A stretch of 64,000 nucleotides of DNA from Aestuariibius violaceus (GCF_040779325.2 NZ_JBFONT020000001.1:744001-808000); one strand, 5' to 3'; positions 44,815-54,393 are shown, counted from the first letter of the stretch. Notes: a model not told the origin generated them from the letters alone. Numbers and translations: made by a program.

Positions 44815-47359
44815 TGACGATCCGTCCGGGGACGACGATCAGCTTTTTCGGCGCGCCACCGTTGAGGGCGCGCTGCACGGCATCGTCTGCGAGAGCGAGC
44901 GCCTCGATCTCGGATTTCGGCAGGTCCTTTGCCACGCTGATTTCCGACCGGCGCTTGCCGTTGACCTGGATCGGCAGGGTCACCGTATCCTCGGTCAGCA
45001 GGCTTTCGTCGGCTTCTGGCCAAGGGGCGTTGGCGATCAGACCGTCGCCGCCGAGCATCTGCCAGACCTCTTCGGCAAGGTGGGGGGTCATCGGTGCCAT
45101 CAGCTGCGCCAGGGTCTTGAGCCCGTCGTGCTTGGTGCCGCTGGCGGGCGCTTTCTGGAGGGTCCCGGCGAAAGCGTAGATCTTGGCGATGGCGGCGTTG
45201 AAGCCGAAGCTTTCGATGCCTTTGGTCACATCGTCGATCGTCTTGTGCAGCTCTTTCAGCAGCCGCTCGTCGCTCCCGTGCGGGCGCTCCTCGCTGATTT
45301 CGGTCGCCATGCGATGGATGCGGGCGAGGAACTTGTTGGCGGCTTCGGCGCCCGAGGCCGTCCATTCGACGTCGCGCTCGGGGGGGCTGTCGGAGAGGAC
45401 GAACCAGCGGGCGGTATCGGCGCCGAACTGTTCGATGATGTTGACCGGATCAATGACGTTCTTCTTCGACTTCGACATCTTGGCCGACGGGATGATCTCC
45501 ACCTCTTCGCCCGTCGCGCCCAGCCGGGCACCACTTTCGTGGATCTCCACGTCTTCGGGGAAGTGGTAGACGGGCCGGTCCTTTTCGTCGCGCGTGACAT
45601 AGATCGCGTGGGTGACCATCCCTTGCGTGAAGAGCGCATCGAAGGGTTCGGCCGCCTTCTCGGGCAGGTGGCCGGTCTTGATCATCCCGCGGGCGAAGAA
45701 CCGGGAGTAGAGCAGGTGCAGGATCGCATGCTCGATGCCGCCGATATACTGGTCGACATTCATCCAGTACTGCGCGGCCTCCATATCCGTGGGCGTCTCG
45801 GCATGGGGCGCGGTGAAACGGGCGAAATACCAGGACGAATCGACGAAGGTGTCCATCGTATCCGTCTCGCGCTTGGCCGGTTTGCCACAGGCAGGGCAGG
45901 TGGTGTCGCGCCAGGTTGGATGGCGGTCAAGCGGATTGCCCGGGATGTCAAAGCTGACATCGTCGGGCAGGCGGACGGGCAAGTTCTCTTTCTTCTCGGG
46001 GACAACGCCACAGGCGTCGCAATGGACCACCGGGATCGGGCAGCCCCAATAGCGCTGGCGCGAGAGGCCCCAGTCGCGCAGGCGGAACTTGGTTACACCT
46101 TCGCCGATGCCCCTTTGCTCGGCGAGAGCGATGGCGGCGTCGATGGCTTCCTCTCCAGTCTGGTAAGCATCTCCGGCGACCAGCTTGGTGTAGTGGACTT
46201 GTTCGGTTTTCGGCGGGACATACGGATCACCGCCATCCTCGGGCAGGGTGATCTCGCCATCGATCGGGACATAGGTGGAGATGACGGGCAGGTCGTATTT
46301 CCGCACAAAGTCCAAGTCGCGCTGGTCGTGCGCCGGACACCCGAAGAGGGCGCCTGTGCCGTATTCCATCAGCACGAAGTTGGCGATCCAGACCGGCAGC
46401 TCCCAATCCGGGTCGAGCGGGTGGCGCACCCGAATCCCCGTATCGAGGCCCAGTTTTTCCGCCGTTTCGATAGCTTCTGCCGTGGTCCCGCCCTTCCGGC
46501 ACTCGGCGTTGAAGGCTGCGACGGCGGGCTTGGCCGCTTCGAGGTGTTTGGCCAGCGGGTGATCGGGCGAGATCGCGACGAAAGACGCGCCCATCAGGGT
46601 ATCGGGGCGGGTCGTGAAGACCTCGATCTCTCCGAATCCCTCCGGCGCGTCGATCACGGGGAAAGAGAATTGCAGGCCGCGCGACTTCCCGATCCAGTTG
46701 GCCTGCATCAGCTTGACCCGTGCAGGCCAGTCGTCCAGTTGGTCGAGCGCGTCCAGCAGCTCTTCCGAATAAGCCGAGATCTTGAAGAACCACTGGGTCA
46801 GTGCCCGGCGCTCCACTTCCGCGCCGGACCGCCAGCCCTTGCCATCGATCACCTGCTCGTTGGCGAGCACCGTCATATCGACGGGATCCCAGTTCACCTC
46901 TGCCTCGCGCCGGGTGACGAGGCCCGCCTCGAGAAAGTCGAGGAACAGCGCCTGTTGCTGGCCGTAATATTCCGGGTCGCAGGTCGCAAACATTCGCGAC
47001 CAGTCGATCCCGAAACCCAACGGCTTCATCTGCGCGACCATCGTGTCGATATTGTCGTAGGTCCAGGTCTTGGGATGCCCGCCCGAGGCCATGGCGGCAT
47101 TCTCCGCAGGCATCCCGAAGGCATCGAAGCCCATCGGGTGCAGGACATTATGACCGGTCGCCTTCTTGTAGCGCGCGATCACGTCGCCCATCGTGTAGTT
47201 GCGGACATGCCCGATATGGATGCGCCCCGACGGATAGGGGAACATCTCGAGCACATAATACTTGGGCCGATCACCCTCCATCGTGGCGCGGAAGGTCTGC
47301 GCCTCGTCCCAGGCTTTCTGCCATTTCGGCTCGGTGGTCGCGGGGTCGTAGCGGGTCAT
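44801..47359 (-). CDS. leuS: Leucyl-tRNA synthetase
   Basis: The 852-residue class I enzyme has HIGH at 48-51 (GRIHIGHVRN), the editing domain with the GTGALFGCPAHDQRD block, KMSKS near residue 625 (SAKMSKSKKNV) and a C-terminal domain (PNG-like tail VQRALNGGAPKKLI). It charges tRNA-Leu. Gene position before lptE-holA is typical. Length and motifs are complete. Confidence 0.99.
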   Translation of the reverse strand: MTRYDPATTEPKWQKAWDEAQTFRATMEGDRPKYYVLEMFPYPSGRIHIGHVRNYTMGDVIARYKKATGHNVLHPMGFDAFGMPAENAAMASGGHPKTWTYDNIDTMVAQMKPLGFGIDWSRMFATCDPEYYGQQQALFLDFLEAGLVTRREAEVNWDPVDMTVLANEQVIDGKGWRSGAEVERRALTQWFFKISAYSEELLDALDQLDDWPARVKLMQANWIGKSRGLQFSFPVIDAPEGFGEIEVFTTRPDTLMGASFVAISPDHPLAKHLEAAKPAVAAFNAECRKGGTTAEAIETAEKLGLDTGIRVRHPLDPDWELPVWIANFVLMEYGTGALFGCPAHDQRDLDFVRKYDLPVISTYVPIDGEITLPEDGGDPYVPPKTEQVHYTKLVAGDAYQTGEEAIDAAIALAEQRGIGEGVTKFRLRDWGLSRQRYWGCPIPVVHCDACGVVPEKKENLPVRLPDDVSFDIPGNPLDRHPTWRDTTCPACGKPAKRETDTMDTFVDSSWYFARFTAPHAETPTDMEAAQYWMNVDQYIGGIEHAILHLLYSRFFARGMIKTGHLPEKAAEPFDALFTQGMVTHAIYVTRDEKDRPVYHFPEDVEIHESGARLGATGEEVEIIPSAKMSKSKKNVIDPVNIIEQFGADTARWFVLSDSPPERDVEWTASGAEAANKFLARIHRMATEISEERPHGSDERLLKELHKTIDDVTKGIESFGFNAAIAKIYAFAGTLQKAPASGTKHDGLKTLAQLMAPMTPHLAEEVWQMLGGDGLIANAPWPEADESLLTEDTVTLPIQVNGKRRSEISVAKDLPKSEIEALALADDAVQRALNGGAPKKLIVVPGRIVNVVI

Positions 47360-47404
47360 GGCTCTCGTGGGGTCGGCGGCGCCCCGGGGAGGGGTCCGCT
47401 CAGG

Positions 47405-47908
47405 TCAGAGGTTCTCGTCGGCGATGCGCAGTTGGCGCGCGCGCGATAGGATGGCATCCTCAACAGCACGCTGGGTTTCGACGCTGACCGGTCCGTTGCG
47501 GGACTGAAGCGCAACGTTGAGCGAACGCGCGTCAAGGGCCGGATCGGTGATATAGACCGTCGCGCGATAGGCGCGGCCGCCGCCGGGTGGAGTTCCGAAG
47601 CCCGTGACGATCACGCCCGTGAAGGGATCGACGGATTGCACGGGCAAGAAGGAAAGCACCTCGAGCGACGCGGCCCAGATGTACTTGTTTACCGCGAACT
47701 GGTCGTCGGCGTCGCCTGGCCGGAACAAATCGAAGATGGTTTCCCGATTCGGATCCGGTCGGTCGATATTGACCGATTGCGCGTCTGCGGCACCCCGCCG
47801 CTCGGCGCGCTGTTCGGGATTGTCGCCCGCCGCACAAGCGGCCAGCAGCAAGACGCCCAAGATCGCGGCCAGATCCCTAAACCGTAACGGAAAAATGCCG
47901 AACGTCAT
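47405..47908 (-). CDS. DUF3576 family lipoprotein
   Basis: The 167-residue protein has a lipoprotein signal (LLLAACAAG, Cys25) and matches DUF3576 of alphaproteobacteria, with VNKYIWAASLEVLSFLPVQS and DPFTGVIVTGFGTPPGGGRA. Function is unknown; it is often found next to leuS. The start at 47908 has AGGAAGGA just upstream; an ATG 31 codons earlier lacks one. Confidence 0.92.
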   Translation of the reverse strand: MTFGIFPLRFRDLAAILGVLLLAACAAGDNPEQRAERRGAADAQSVNIDRPDPNRETIFDLFRPGDADDQFAVNKYIWAASLEVLSFLPVQSVDPFTGVIVTGFGTPPGGGRAYRATVYITDPALDARSLNVALQSRNGPVSVETQRAVEDAILSRARQLRIADENL

Positions 47909-48161
47909 GGTCCTTCCTGCATTGGCTTTGCCGATTACGCCGGCGTGCCGCAACCTCCTACAGACCCGACTGGGGCCGGACAAGGCGTTTTCAGCATCCA
48001 CTGGCCCGAAAGGCAGTGTGGCACCAGCGCATCATCCGATCAGCTATGTCCAGCCTCTGGGCCTCAGAGCATTGAATCACACGGGCCATAGCGCGAAATA
48101 GGCGCCGACCCAACGAATGCCGGTGTTGGCGCGTGGGCCGTAAAAAGAAATGAGGGAAACC

Positions 48162-49256
48162 ATGAAAAACATCCTGCTTGCGACGACCGCGCTCTTCGCG
48201 ACCGCCGGCTTCGCTGCTGCGGAAGTTAGCCTCTCCGGCTCGGCCGAGATGGGTATCTTCGGTGGTTCGCAATTTGTTGGCGTCGATGATGATGCTGATG
48301 AAGTCGTTGATCGCTTTGTCGAGGACGACATCGAGACCCAGTTCCACACCGACATCAACGTCGACTTCACGCTTTCCGGCACGAGCGATGCTGGCCTCAC
48401 CTTCGGCGCCGAGATCGGCCTGGAAGAAGCTGAAGGCGGCGTTGAGACGGACGTGGAAGATGACTTCTCGGTCTTCGTGTCGGGCGCGTTCGGCACTCTG
48501 ACGATGGGTGATACCGACGGTGCTTTTGACCGCGTCCTCCAGGAAGCGATCATCGGTGCTGACATCATCGATAGCAACGAGCATCTTGGCTACAACGGTA
48601 ACAACGGCTTCGATGGCGAGTTCTATGATGGTCAGGTTGCCCGTTATGACTACGCTTTCGGTGACTTCAACTTTGCCGCGTCTCTCGAGATCGACGACAA
48701 CACCGGTGATATCGACGATGTAATTGACGTCGATCAGGGTGATCCGGTGTTCGGCATTGGTGCTAACTACACCTTCCCGCTCTTCGGTGATGAGCACACG
48801 GTTGGTCTTGGTTACCAGACCGTTGGCGGTCTCGACCTTGGTGTTGGCGATGATGCTTCGGCAGACATCATCGGTATCTCCGCTGACCTCAACTTTGGCG
48901 ACATCGACGTCATTCTCAACTACTCTCAGGCTAACCTGAGCGATGAGTTTGAAGATGCGCTCGGTGAGGACTACGATCCAACCCACTTCGGCCTTGCCAT
49001 TGGTTACACGATCGATGCCCTCACGCTTGCTGTGAACTACGGTGAGTATGACGAATGGGTCCTCGGCCAAAACGACGTGTTCCTTGATACCCGTGGCTTT
49101 GGCTTCATCGCCAACTACGATCTTGGTGGTGGACTTGAAGCCCAGTTCGGCTACAGCGTGAGCGAAGCTGACGATATCATTGATGATGATCAGGACGGTG
49201 ATTTCGAAGATGGCGAGATCGAGCAGTGGTCGCTCGGCTTGGCTATGAGCTTCTAA
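48162..49256 (+). CDS. Outer membrane porin
   Basis: The 364-residue protein has a signal peptide (MKNILLATTALFATAGFAAA) and a long run of beta strands ending in Phe (LGLAMSF), the usual C-terminal signature of trimeric general porins (Gram-negative porin family). It is rich in Asp, Gly and acidic loops. Codon use is biased to GGT/GAT/GTT and the gene is less GC-rich than its neighbours, suggesting very high expression. GAGGGAAAC precedes the ATG. A strong terminator follows. Confidence 0.93.
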   Translation: MKNILLATTALFATAGFAAAEVSLSGSAEMGIFGGSQFVGVDDDADEVVDRFVEDDIETQFHTDINVDFTLSGTSDAGLTFGAEIGLEEAEGGVETDVEDDFSVFVSGAFGTLTMGDTDGAFDRVLQEAIIGADIIDSNEHLGYNGNNGFDGEFYDGQVARYDYAFGDFNFAASLEIDDNTGDIDDVIDVDQGDPVFGIGANYTFPLFGDEHTVGLGYQTVGGLDLGVGDDASADIIGISADLNFGDIDVILNYSQANLSDEFEDALGEDYDPTHFGLAIGYTIDALTLAVNYGEYDEWVLGQNDVFLDTRGFGFIANYDLGGGLEAQFGYSVSEADDIIDDDQDGDFEDGEIEQWSLGLAMSF

Positions 49257-49280
49257 TCGAATACCAAATTCGGTTACCTT

Positions 49281-49307
49281 AAAGAGCGGGCTTCGGCCCG
49301 CTCTTTT
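49281..49307 (+). terminator. Porin terminator
   Basis: A perfect 11-bp stem (AAAGAGCGGGC with GCCCGCTCTTT) and a TTCG tetraloop, then T, lies right after the porin stop. Confidence 0.9.
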
Positions 49308-49321
49308 CGTTTGGAGGGATG

Positions 49322-49972
49322 ATGGCGCTGGATGAGATTGCCGCGCGGGTGAGGGCGGCGGAGGATAAAGCGGGACGTGCTACAGGATCCGTTATGCTCG
49401 TTGCTGTCTCCAAGAAGCAGCCCGATGAACGGGTCGAGGACGTCCTGAAAGCAGGCCACCGCGTATTCGGAGAGAATCGGGTGCAGGAGGCGCAAGGCAA
49501 GTGGCCAGCCTTTCGAGAGCGGTTTCCGGATGTCGAACTGCACATGATCGGGCCGCTTCAGACCAACAAGGTCCGCCAGGCGATCGGCCTCTTCGACGTG
49601 ATCCAGACAGTGGATCGCCCCAAGCTCGCCCGGGCGATCGCGCGGGTCGCTGGAGAGGAGGGGCGGTGCCCGGACCTTTTCGTGCAGGTGAATACCGGGG
49701 AGGAGGATCAGAAAGCCGGTGTCTCTCCCGACGAAACCGACGCTCTGCTCACGCTCTGCCGCGATCTGGGGCTTCCCGTAAAGGGCCTCATGTGCATCCC
49801 CCCGGCAGAGGAGGAACCGGCACTGCACTTCGCGCTCCTCGCGAAGATCGCCGCAAGGAATGGGCTTGATCAGCTCTCCATGGGCATGAGCGCCGATTTC
49901 GAGACCGCGATCGTGCTGGGCGCGACGCACGTCCGCATCGGATCCGCTCTGTTCGGGGAGCGCCCCGTCTAG
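49322..49972 (+). CDS. YggS-family PLP homeostasis protein
   Basis: The 216-residue PLP-binding protein has the Lys in MLVAVSKKQPDERVEDVL, VFGENRVQEAQGKW, HMIGPLQTNKVRQAI and the C-terminal LSMGMSADFETAI and HVRIGSALFG blocks. YggS/PLPHP proteins buffer pyridoxal phosphate and amino acids. Two ATGs are adjacent (49319 and 49322); GGAGGG fits the second better. It converges on the L,D-transpeptidase gene with a four-base overlap. Confidence 0.96.
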   Translation: MALDEIAARVRAAEDKAGRATGSVMLVAVSKKQPDERVEDVLKAGHRVFGENRVQEAQGKWPAFRERFPDVELHMIGPLQTNKVRQAIGLFDVIQTVDRPKLARAIARVAGEEGRCPDLFVQVNTGEEDQKAGVSPDETDALLTLCRDLGLPVKGLMCIPPAEEEPALHFALLAKIAARNGLDQLSMGMSADFETAIVLGATHVRIGSALFGERPV

Positions 49973-50463
49973 AGCACGATCAGCCGGGTCTCGTACCCGA
50001 TACGTGGCACGATCCAGCGCAGGTGGTCGGGGGCCAATGCGACACACCCCTCCGTCGGGTGGCCGGGCTTGCGCCACCGATGCACGAAGATTGCCGACCC
50101 ATCGCCCTTGCGCGCCTGCGGCCAGTTCCAATCGGTGATCAAGACAAGATCATAGAGCGGATCAGACCGGCGCAGCCTTTCGTGAGAGTAGGGATGCGGC
50201 GCGCGGACCATCAGGTTGTAGTCAGGATCCTCCGAATCGTCCGACCAAAGATCCCCGGGCCGGATCGGGACGGCCCAATCCACAGGCCGGGACAGGCGGT
50301 CGGGCCGGTAAAGGAGGCCCACGATACGGTGCACCCCCCGCGGCGTCGCCCCGTCCCCTTCGCGCTTGGCATCCGTCACGCCGCCTCGCCCGATCGTGCA
50401 GGGAAAGCGCCGCCCGCGAAACCGCAGCCCCGAGGGAGACACCACAAGGTCGGCTGGCGTCAT
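49969..50463 (-). CDS. L,D-transpeptidase (YkuD) family protein
   Basis: The 164-residue protein has the YkuD catalytic region FVHRWRKPGHPTEGCVAL with His128 and Cys140. Such enzymes form or trim 3-3 crosslinks in peptidoglycan. No signal peptide or TM helix is visible, which is odd for a cell-wall enzyme but common in this short alphaproteobacterial branch. It overlaps the ribA stop (ATGA) and is thus co-translated. Confidence 0.9.
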   Translation of the reverse strand: MTPADLVVSPSGLRFRGRRFPCTIGRGGVTDAKREGDGATPRGVHRIVGLLYRPDRLSRPVDWAVPIRPGDLWSDDSEDPDYNLMVRAPHPYSHERLRRSDPLYDLVLITDWNWPQARKGDGSAIFVHRWRKPGHPTEGCVALAPDHLRWIVPRIGYETRLIVL

Positions 50464-51524
50464 GTCAGATGGCCGGACTTCGCGATTTTCGTTGCCAGAT
50501 ACCCGCTGTTTTCCGGCGTTTCCCCGACACGCAGTGGCACACGCTCAGCAACGGCGATGTCACAGCTTTCCATCCGTGCAATCTTGGCCGGATTGTTCGT
50601 CATCAGCCGCACCTGCGAGACACCCAGCGACCGCAACAGCTGCGCCCCGATCCGGAAATCACGTTCGTCATCCTCGAACCCCAGACGGTGGTTCGCATCG
50701 ACCGTATCGAACCCCTGATCCTGCAGATCATAGGCCCGCATCTTGTTGGCCAGCCCGATGCCGCGTCCCTCCTGATTGAGATAGAGCAGGATACCGCTGC
50801 CTTCCGCCCCCATCTGGGCCAGCGCCGCCCGCAATTGCGGGCCACAATCGCATTTCAGCGAATCGAGCAGATCCCCGGTGAAACAGGCGGAGTGTAGGCG
50901 GGCCAGCACAGGCGCATCCCGCCGGGGCGACCCGATCTCGATCGCGTAATGCTCCTCACCGCCGGGTTCGCGAAAGATGTGCAGCCGCGCGTCTTTGGCC
51001 GCGGCCAGCGGAACACGCGCCGAGGAGACAGGGGACAAGGCCACCAACTGATCGTCAAGCGCCGCCTCGACCGTCAAAGACAGCAGATCCGGCGTCGGTT
51101 CCGAAAGCGGCACAAGCAAGGCCGCCGGCAGCAGATGCGCGCCCTTCGCCAAGGAAATCGCCGCGCGCGAGACGTCCGCCGACCCGCCGCGCTCGGCCTT
51201 AAACGGCCCCTTCATCGGCATCGACAGATCGCGCGCCGGGTCGATCACGCCGCTGATCCAGCGCAGCCCCTCCGTCTCCGGCACGGCGAGCCGCGCCAGA
51301 TCGCCATCATAGACTTGAACCTTCAGCGTTTCCGCCCGCCAGGCGGTAATGGCCAGAACCGGCCGCCCGATCGCGCGGGCCTGCGTCAGCCGTTCCTCCG
51401 TCAGCGTCTCGGCGGCAAAGACGGCTGCACCCCCCTCCGGGCCGTCGACCCGCACCGGCCGCCCGAGGCGCAGGTCATGCGCCGCGCGACTGCGTTGTTC
51501 GGCATGAGTCGGGGTGAAAAGCAT
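50460..51524 (-). CDS. ribA: GTP cyclohydrolase II, long form
   Basis: RibA starts riboflavin synthesis by opening GTP. The 354-residue protein has an N-terminal domain of about 150 residues and then the RibA core: ARLHSACFTGDLLDSLKCDCGPQ (split across the zinc cysteines C-x10-C-x-C), YLNQEGRGIGLANKMRAY, and DDERDFRIGAQLLRSLGV. Similar long forms occur in alphaproteobacteria. The start at 51524 (MLFTPTHAEQ) is the likely one; a longer frame lies upstream without family features. Confidence 0.92.
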   Translation of the reverse strand: MLFTPTHAEQRSRAAHDLRLGRPVRVDGPEGGAAVFAAETLTEERLTQARAIGRPVLAITAWRAETLKVQVYDGDLARLAVPETEGLRWISGVIDPARDLSMPMKGPFKAERGGSADVSRAAISLAKGAHLLPAALLVPLSEPTPDLLSLTVEAALDDQLVALSPVSSARVPLAAAKDARLHIFREPGGEEHYAIEIGSPRRDAPVLARLHSACFTGDLLDSLKCDCGPQLRAALAQMGAEGSGILLYLNQEGRGIGLANKMRAYDLQDQGFDTVDANHRLGFEDDERDFRIGAQLLRSLGVSQVRLMTNNPAKIARMESCDIAVAERVPLRVGETPENSGYLATKIAKSGHLT

Positions 51525-51685
51525 GCGGTGATCCCTGCAAATGACCGTATCGACATACGACCCGATGCCATAAATTGAAACATATCCCGCCAAAGCGACA
51601 CGTCGGCGTGAGCACTTTGCAGCAATGCTTGTCGCCGCTGCGGCCCGCGCTCATCTGGCGGTAAAGACGTTGTGAGGAGGGTGCG

Positions 51686-52372
51686 ATGGCACAATTGAAG
51701 AAAATCCTGCTCGTCGACGATGACGATGATCTGCGCGAAGCGCTGAGCGAGCAGCTTGTGATGACCGAGGATTTCGACGTGTTCGAGGCCGGATCGGGCT
51801 CGGGCGCGATGGAAAAGGCGCGTGAGCAGCTCTATGATCTCGTCATTCTCGATGTGGGCCTGCCGGATACGGATGGCCGCGAGCTCTGCAAGCTGATGCG
51901 CAAGCAGAACGTGAAATGCCCTATCGTGATGCTGACGGGCCACGATAGCGACAGCGACACGATCCTTGGCCTTGATGCCGGGGCGAACGACTACATCACC
52001 AAGCCGTTCAAGTTTCCGGTGCTGCTGGCCCGGATCCGCGCTCAACTGCGCCAGCACGAACAATCGGAAGATGCGGTGTTCCAGCTTGGGCCCTACACGT
52101 TCAAGCCCGCCCAGAAGCTGCTGCTCACCGAGGACGAGAAGAAGGTTCGCCTGACCGAGAAAGAGACGAACATCCTCAAGTTCCTCTACCGGTCGAGCGA
52201 GGGCGTGGTCCCCCGCGACGTTCTGTTGCACGAGGTCTGGGGCTACAATGCCGGGGTCACGACTCACACGCTTGAGACACACATTTACCGTCTTCGCCAG
52301 AAAATAGAACCGGATCCGTCCAATGCCCGCCTTCTTGTGACCGAATCTGGCGGCTACAGATTGGTTGCGTGA
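51686..52372 (+). CDS. cenR: OmpR-type response regulator, CenR-like
   Basis: The 228-residue regulator has the receiver acidic pocket (LLVDDDDD), phospho-acceptor Asp56 (LVILDVGLPD), the late Lys (YITKPFKFP) and a winged-helix C-terminal domain (HEVWGYNAGVTTHTLETHIY, then RLRQKIEPDP). This closely resembles CenR, the envelope regulator of Caulobacter and Rhodobacter relatives. GAGGAGG precedes the ATG. Its cognate kinase CenK is not in the window. A 14-base motif shared with the DUF2125 gene's upstream region lies about 80 bases before it. Confidence 0.88.
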   Translation: MAQLKKILLVDDDDDLREALSEQLVMTEDFDVFEAGSGSGAMEKAREQLYDLVILDVGLPDTDGRELCKLMRKQNVKCPIVMLTGHDSDSDTILGLDAGANDYITKPFKFPVLLARIRAQLRQHEQSEDAVFQLGPYTFKPAQKLLLTEDEKKVRLTEKETNILKFLYRSSEGVVPRDVLLHEVWGYNAGVTTHTLETHIYRLRQKIEPDPSNARLLVTESGGYRLVA

Positions 52373-52375
52373 GCA

Positions 52376-52496
52376 GGATAACCGGACGCGGAACTGTTGC
52401 CTTATAGGCCGCGTTCGGGGATCGAAGCCCAGGTGTCGGGGATACGGCACCACCTCCCTGTTGGACTTGCCCGGGCCATGTGCCCGGGTTTTTTTG
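52376..52496 (+). ncRNA. Possible small RNA downstream of cenR
   Basis: The stretch after cenR ends in a strong terminator. Before that is a hairpin (GGTGTCG with CGGCACC, about 52431-52450) and then a single-stranded ACCTCCCTG. CCUCC-type loops are found in several alphaproteobacterial regulatory RNAs. It could be an independent RNA or a processed 3' end; no promoter was identified. Confidence 0.3.
52470..52495 (+). terminator. Rho-independent terminator
   Basis: A 7-bp perfect GC stem (CCCGGGC with GCCCGGG), a five-base loop and seven T residues make a strong terminator downstream of cenR. Confidence 0.9.
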
Positions 52497-52600
52497 TCAG
52501 TGGGATTGCCGGGGCGGCCGCATCGATCGGCTGATCCCCGTTCCAATTGCCGCCCCGTGGCGCTAAGGACCGGGGACCAACAGACAAAACTGGAACCGCG

Positions 52601-53389
52601 ATGCCGCTCACCCTCGCGACCTGGAACATCAACTCCGTCCGCCTGCGCGAGCAGCTCGTGATTGATTTCCTGAAAGCCGAAACACCGGACGTTCTGTGCC
52701 TGCAGGAATGCAAGTCGCCCTTCGAAAAAATTCCGCGCGAGGGGTTCGCGGCGCTCGGCTACACCCACCTCGTGGGGCGCGGGCAGAAGGGGTATAACGG
52801 CGTCGCGATCCTCTCGAAACTGCCCCTGGAAGAGGCGGGGTCAGAGGATTTTGCCGGGCTCGGCCATGCCCGCCATATCGCGGCGCGCCTTCCCAACGGC
52901 GTGGTCCTCCACAATCACTACGTTCCCGCCGGTGGCGACATCCCCGACCGTGACAAGAACGAGAAGTTCGGCCAGAAGCTCGACTATCTCACCGACATGA
53001 CCCGCGCATTCCGCAGCGCGCGTCCCGAACGCGCGATTCTCGTCGGCGATCTGAACATCGCCCCCCGCGAGGATGACGTCTGGAGCCACAAGCAGCTCCT
53101 CAAGGTCGTCAGCCACACGCCGGTCGAGGTCGACCACCTGAGCGAAGCGCAAGAGGCCGGCGGCTGGGTCGATGTCGTCCGCGACCACATTCCGGAGGGC
53201 AACCTTTATTCCTGGTGGTCCTACCGCTCCCCCGATTGGGACAACGCCGACAAGGGCCGCAGGCTCGATCACGTCTGGGCCACGCCAGACATCGCCGGTG
53301 CGCACAAGGAGGCCCGCATCCTGCGTCACGTCCGGGGATGGGAAAAGCCCTCCGACCATGCGCCGGTGATCTCGACCTTCGATCTCTGA
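52601..53389 (+). CDS. xthA: Exodeoxyribonuclease III XthA
   Basis: XthA cuts abasic sites and trims 3' ends in base-excision repair. The 262-residue protein has TWNINSVRLRE, the metal Glu in LCLQECKSP, GDLNIAP and the final SDHAPVIS, all catalytic blocks of the EEP family. The start at 52601 is the usual one. It has its own upstream region behind a terminator. Confidence 0.98.
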   Translation: MPLTLATWNINSVRLREQLVIDFLKAETPDVLCLQECKSPFEKIPREGFAALGYTHLVGRGQKGYNGVAILSKLPLEEAGSEDFAGLGHARHIAARLPNGVVLHNHYVPAGGDIPDRDKNEKFGQKLDYLTDMTRAFRSARPERAILVGDLNIAPREDDVWSHKQLLKVVSHTPVEVDHLSEAQEAGGWVDVVRDHIPEGNLYSWWSYRSPDWDNADKGRRLDHVWATPDIAGAHKEARILRHVRGWEKPSDHAPVISTFDL

Positions 53390-53455
53390 CCCAGTTCCTT
53401 TGACAAGCGGCGGAAGGCCGCACATATGACAGGCAACCTCTCGAGGAGCGAGACG

Positions 53456-54367
53456 ATGCTGGAACTAGGACAGACGCCAGAGGCGCCCGCGGGCGACCTC
53501 ATCAAGGATAGCACCGAAGCCACCTTCATGGCCGACGTGGTCGAGGTGTCGCAGACGACCCCCGTGATCGTGGATTTCTGGGCGCCGTGGTGCGGGCCGT
53601 GCAAGACGCTTGGCCCCGCGCTCGAGGCGGCAGTGACAAAGGCGGGCGGGCGCGTGAAGATGGTGAAGGTCGATGTCGACCAGAACCAGGCGATCGCCGC
53701 TCAACTGCGGATCCAGTCGATCCCCACCGTCTATGCCTTCTTCCAGGGCCAGCCGGTCGATGGTTTCCAGGGCGCCTTGCCCCAGTCCGAGGTCGACGCG
53801 TTTGTCGAACGCGTCGCCGCTCTGGGCGGTGAAGAGGAAGGCGGCCTCGCCGACGCCATCGCCGCCGCGGAAGAGATGCTGGCCGAAGGGGCCGCCGCCG
53901 ACGCCGCCCAGACCTTCGCCGCGATCATTCAGGAAGATGCCGAGAACGCGGCGGCCTATGCCGGTCTCGCCCGGTCCTACCTCGCGCTCGACGACGCCGA
54001 TCAGGCCGAGGCGATCCTGAATGGCGCGCCCGCTGCCATCTCGTCGGCCCCTGAAATCGAAGCGGTCCACGCCCAGCTCGAACTCGCCCGTCAGGCCGAA
54101 AGCGCCGGCCCTGTGGCTGAACTCCGCAATGCCGTCGAGGCATCGCCCGCTGACCACCAGGCCCGCTTCGATCTGGCAACCGCGCTCCACGCAAGCGGCG
54201 ATGTGCAAGGCGCCGTCGACGAATTGCTGGAACTCTTCCGGCGTGACCGCGAGTGGAACGATGCCGCGGCGAAGACCCAGCTCTTCAAGATCTTCGACGC
54301 CCTGCCGCCGCAGGATCCGATCGCGCTCAACGGCCGCCGCCGCCTGTCGTCACTCATATTTGCCTGA
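53456..54367 (+). CDS. cnoX: Thioredoxin-TPR protein CnoX (YbbN)
   Basis: The 303-residue protein has an N-terminal thioredoxin domain with the WAPWCGPCK site (Cys46, Cys49) and a C-terminal Ala-rich TPR region (residues about 125-300). CnoX (YbbN) is a chaperedoxin that protects clients and passes them to GroEL/DnaK; E. coli CnoX has SxxC instead of CGPC, so this one keeps a redox site. AGGAGCG precedes the ATG at 53456. Confidence 0.93.
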   Translation: MLELGQTPEAPAGDLIKDSTEATFMADVVEVSQTTPVIVDFWAPWCGPCKTLGPALEAAVTKAGGRVKMVKVDVDQNQAIAAQLRIQSIPTVYAFFQGQPVDGFQGALPQSEVDAFVERVAALGGEEEGGLADAIAAAEEMLAEGAAADAAQTFAAIIQEDAENAAAYAGLARSYLALDDADQAEAILNGAPAAISSAPEIEAVHAQLELARQAESAGPVAELRNAVEASPADHQARFDLATALHASGDVQGAVDELLELFRRDREWNDAAAKTQLFKIFDALPPQDPIALNGRRRLSSLIFA

Positions 54368-54393
54368 GGCTGGTGGCGGGCTACCTCCGTCTC

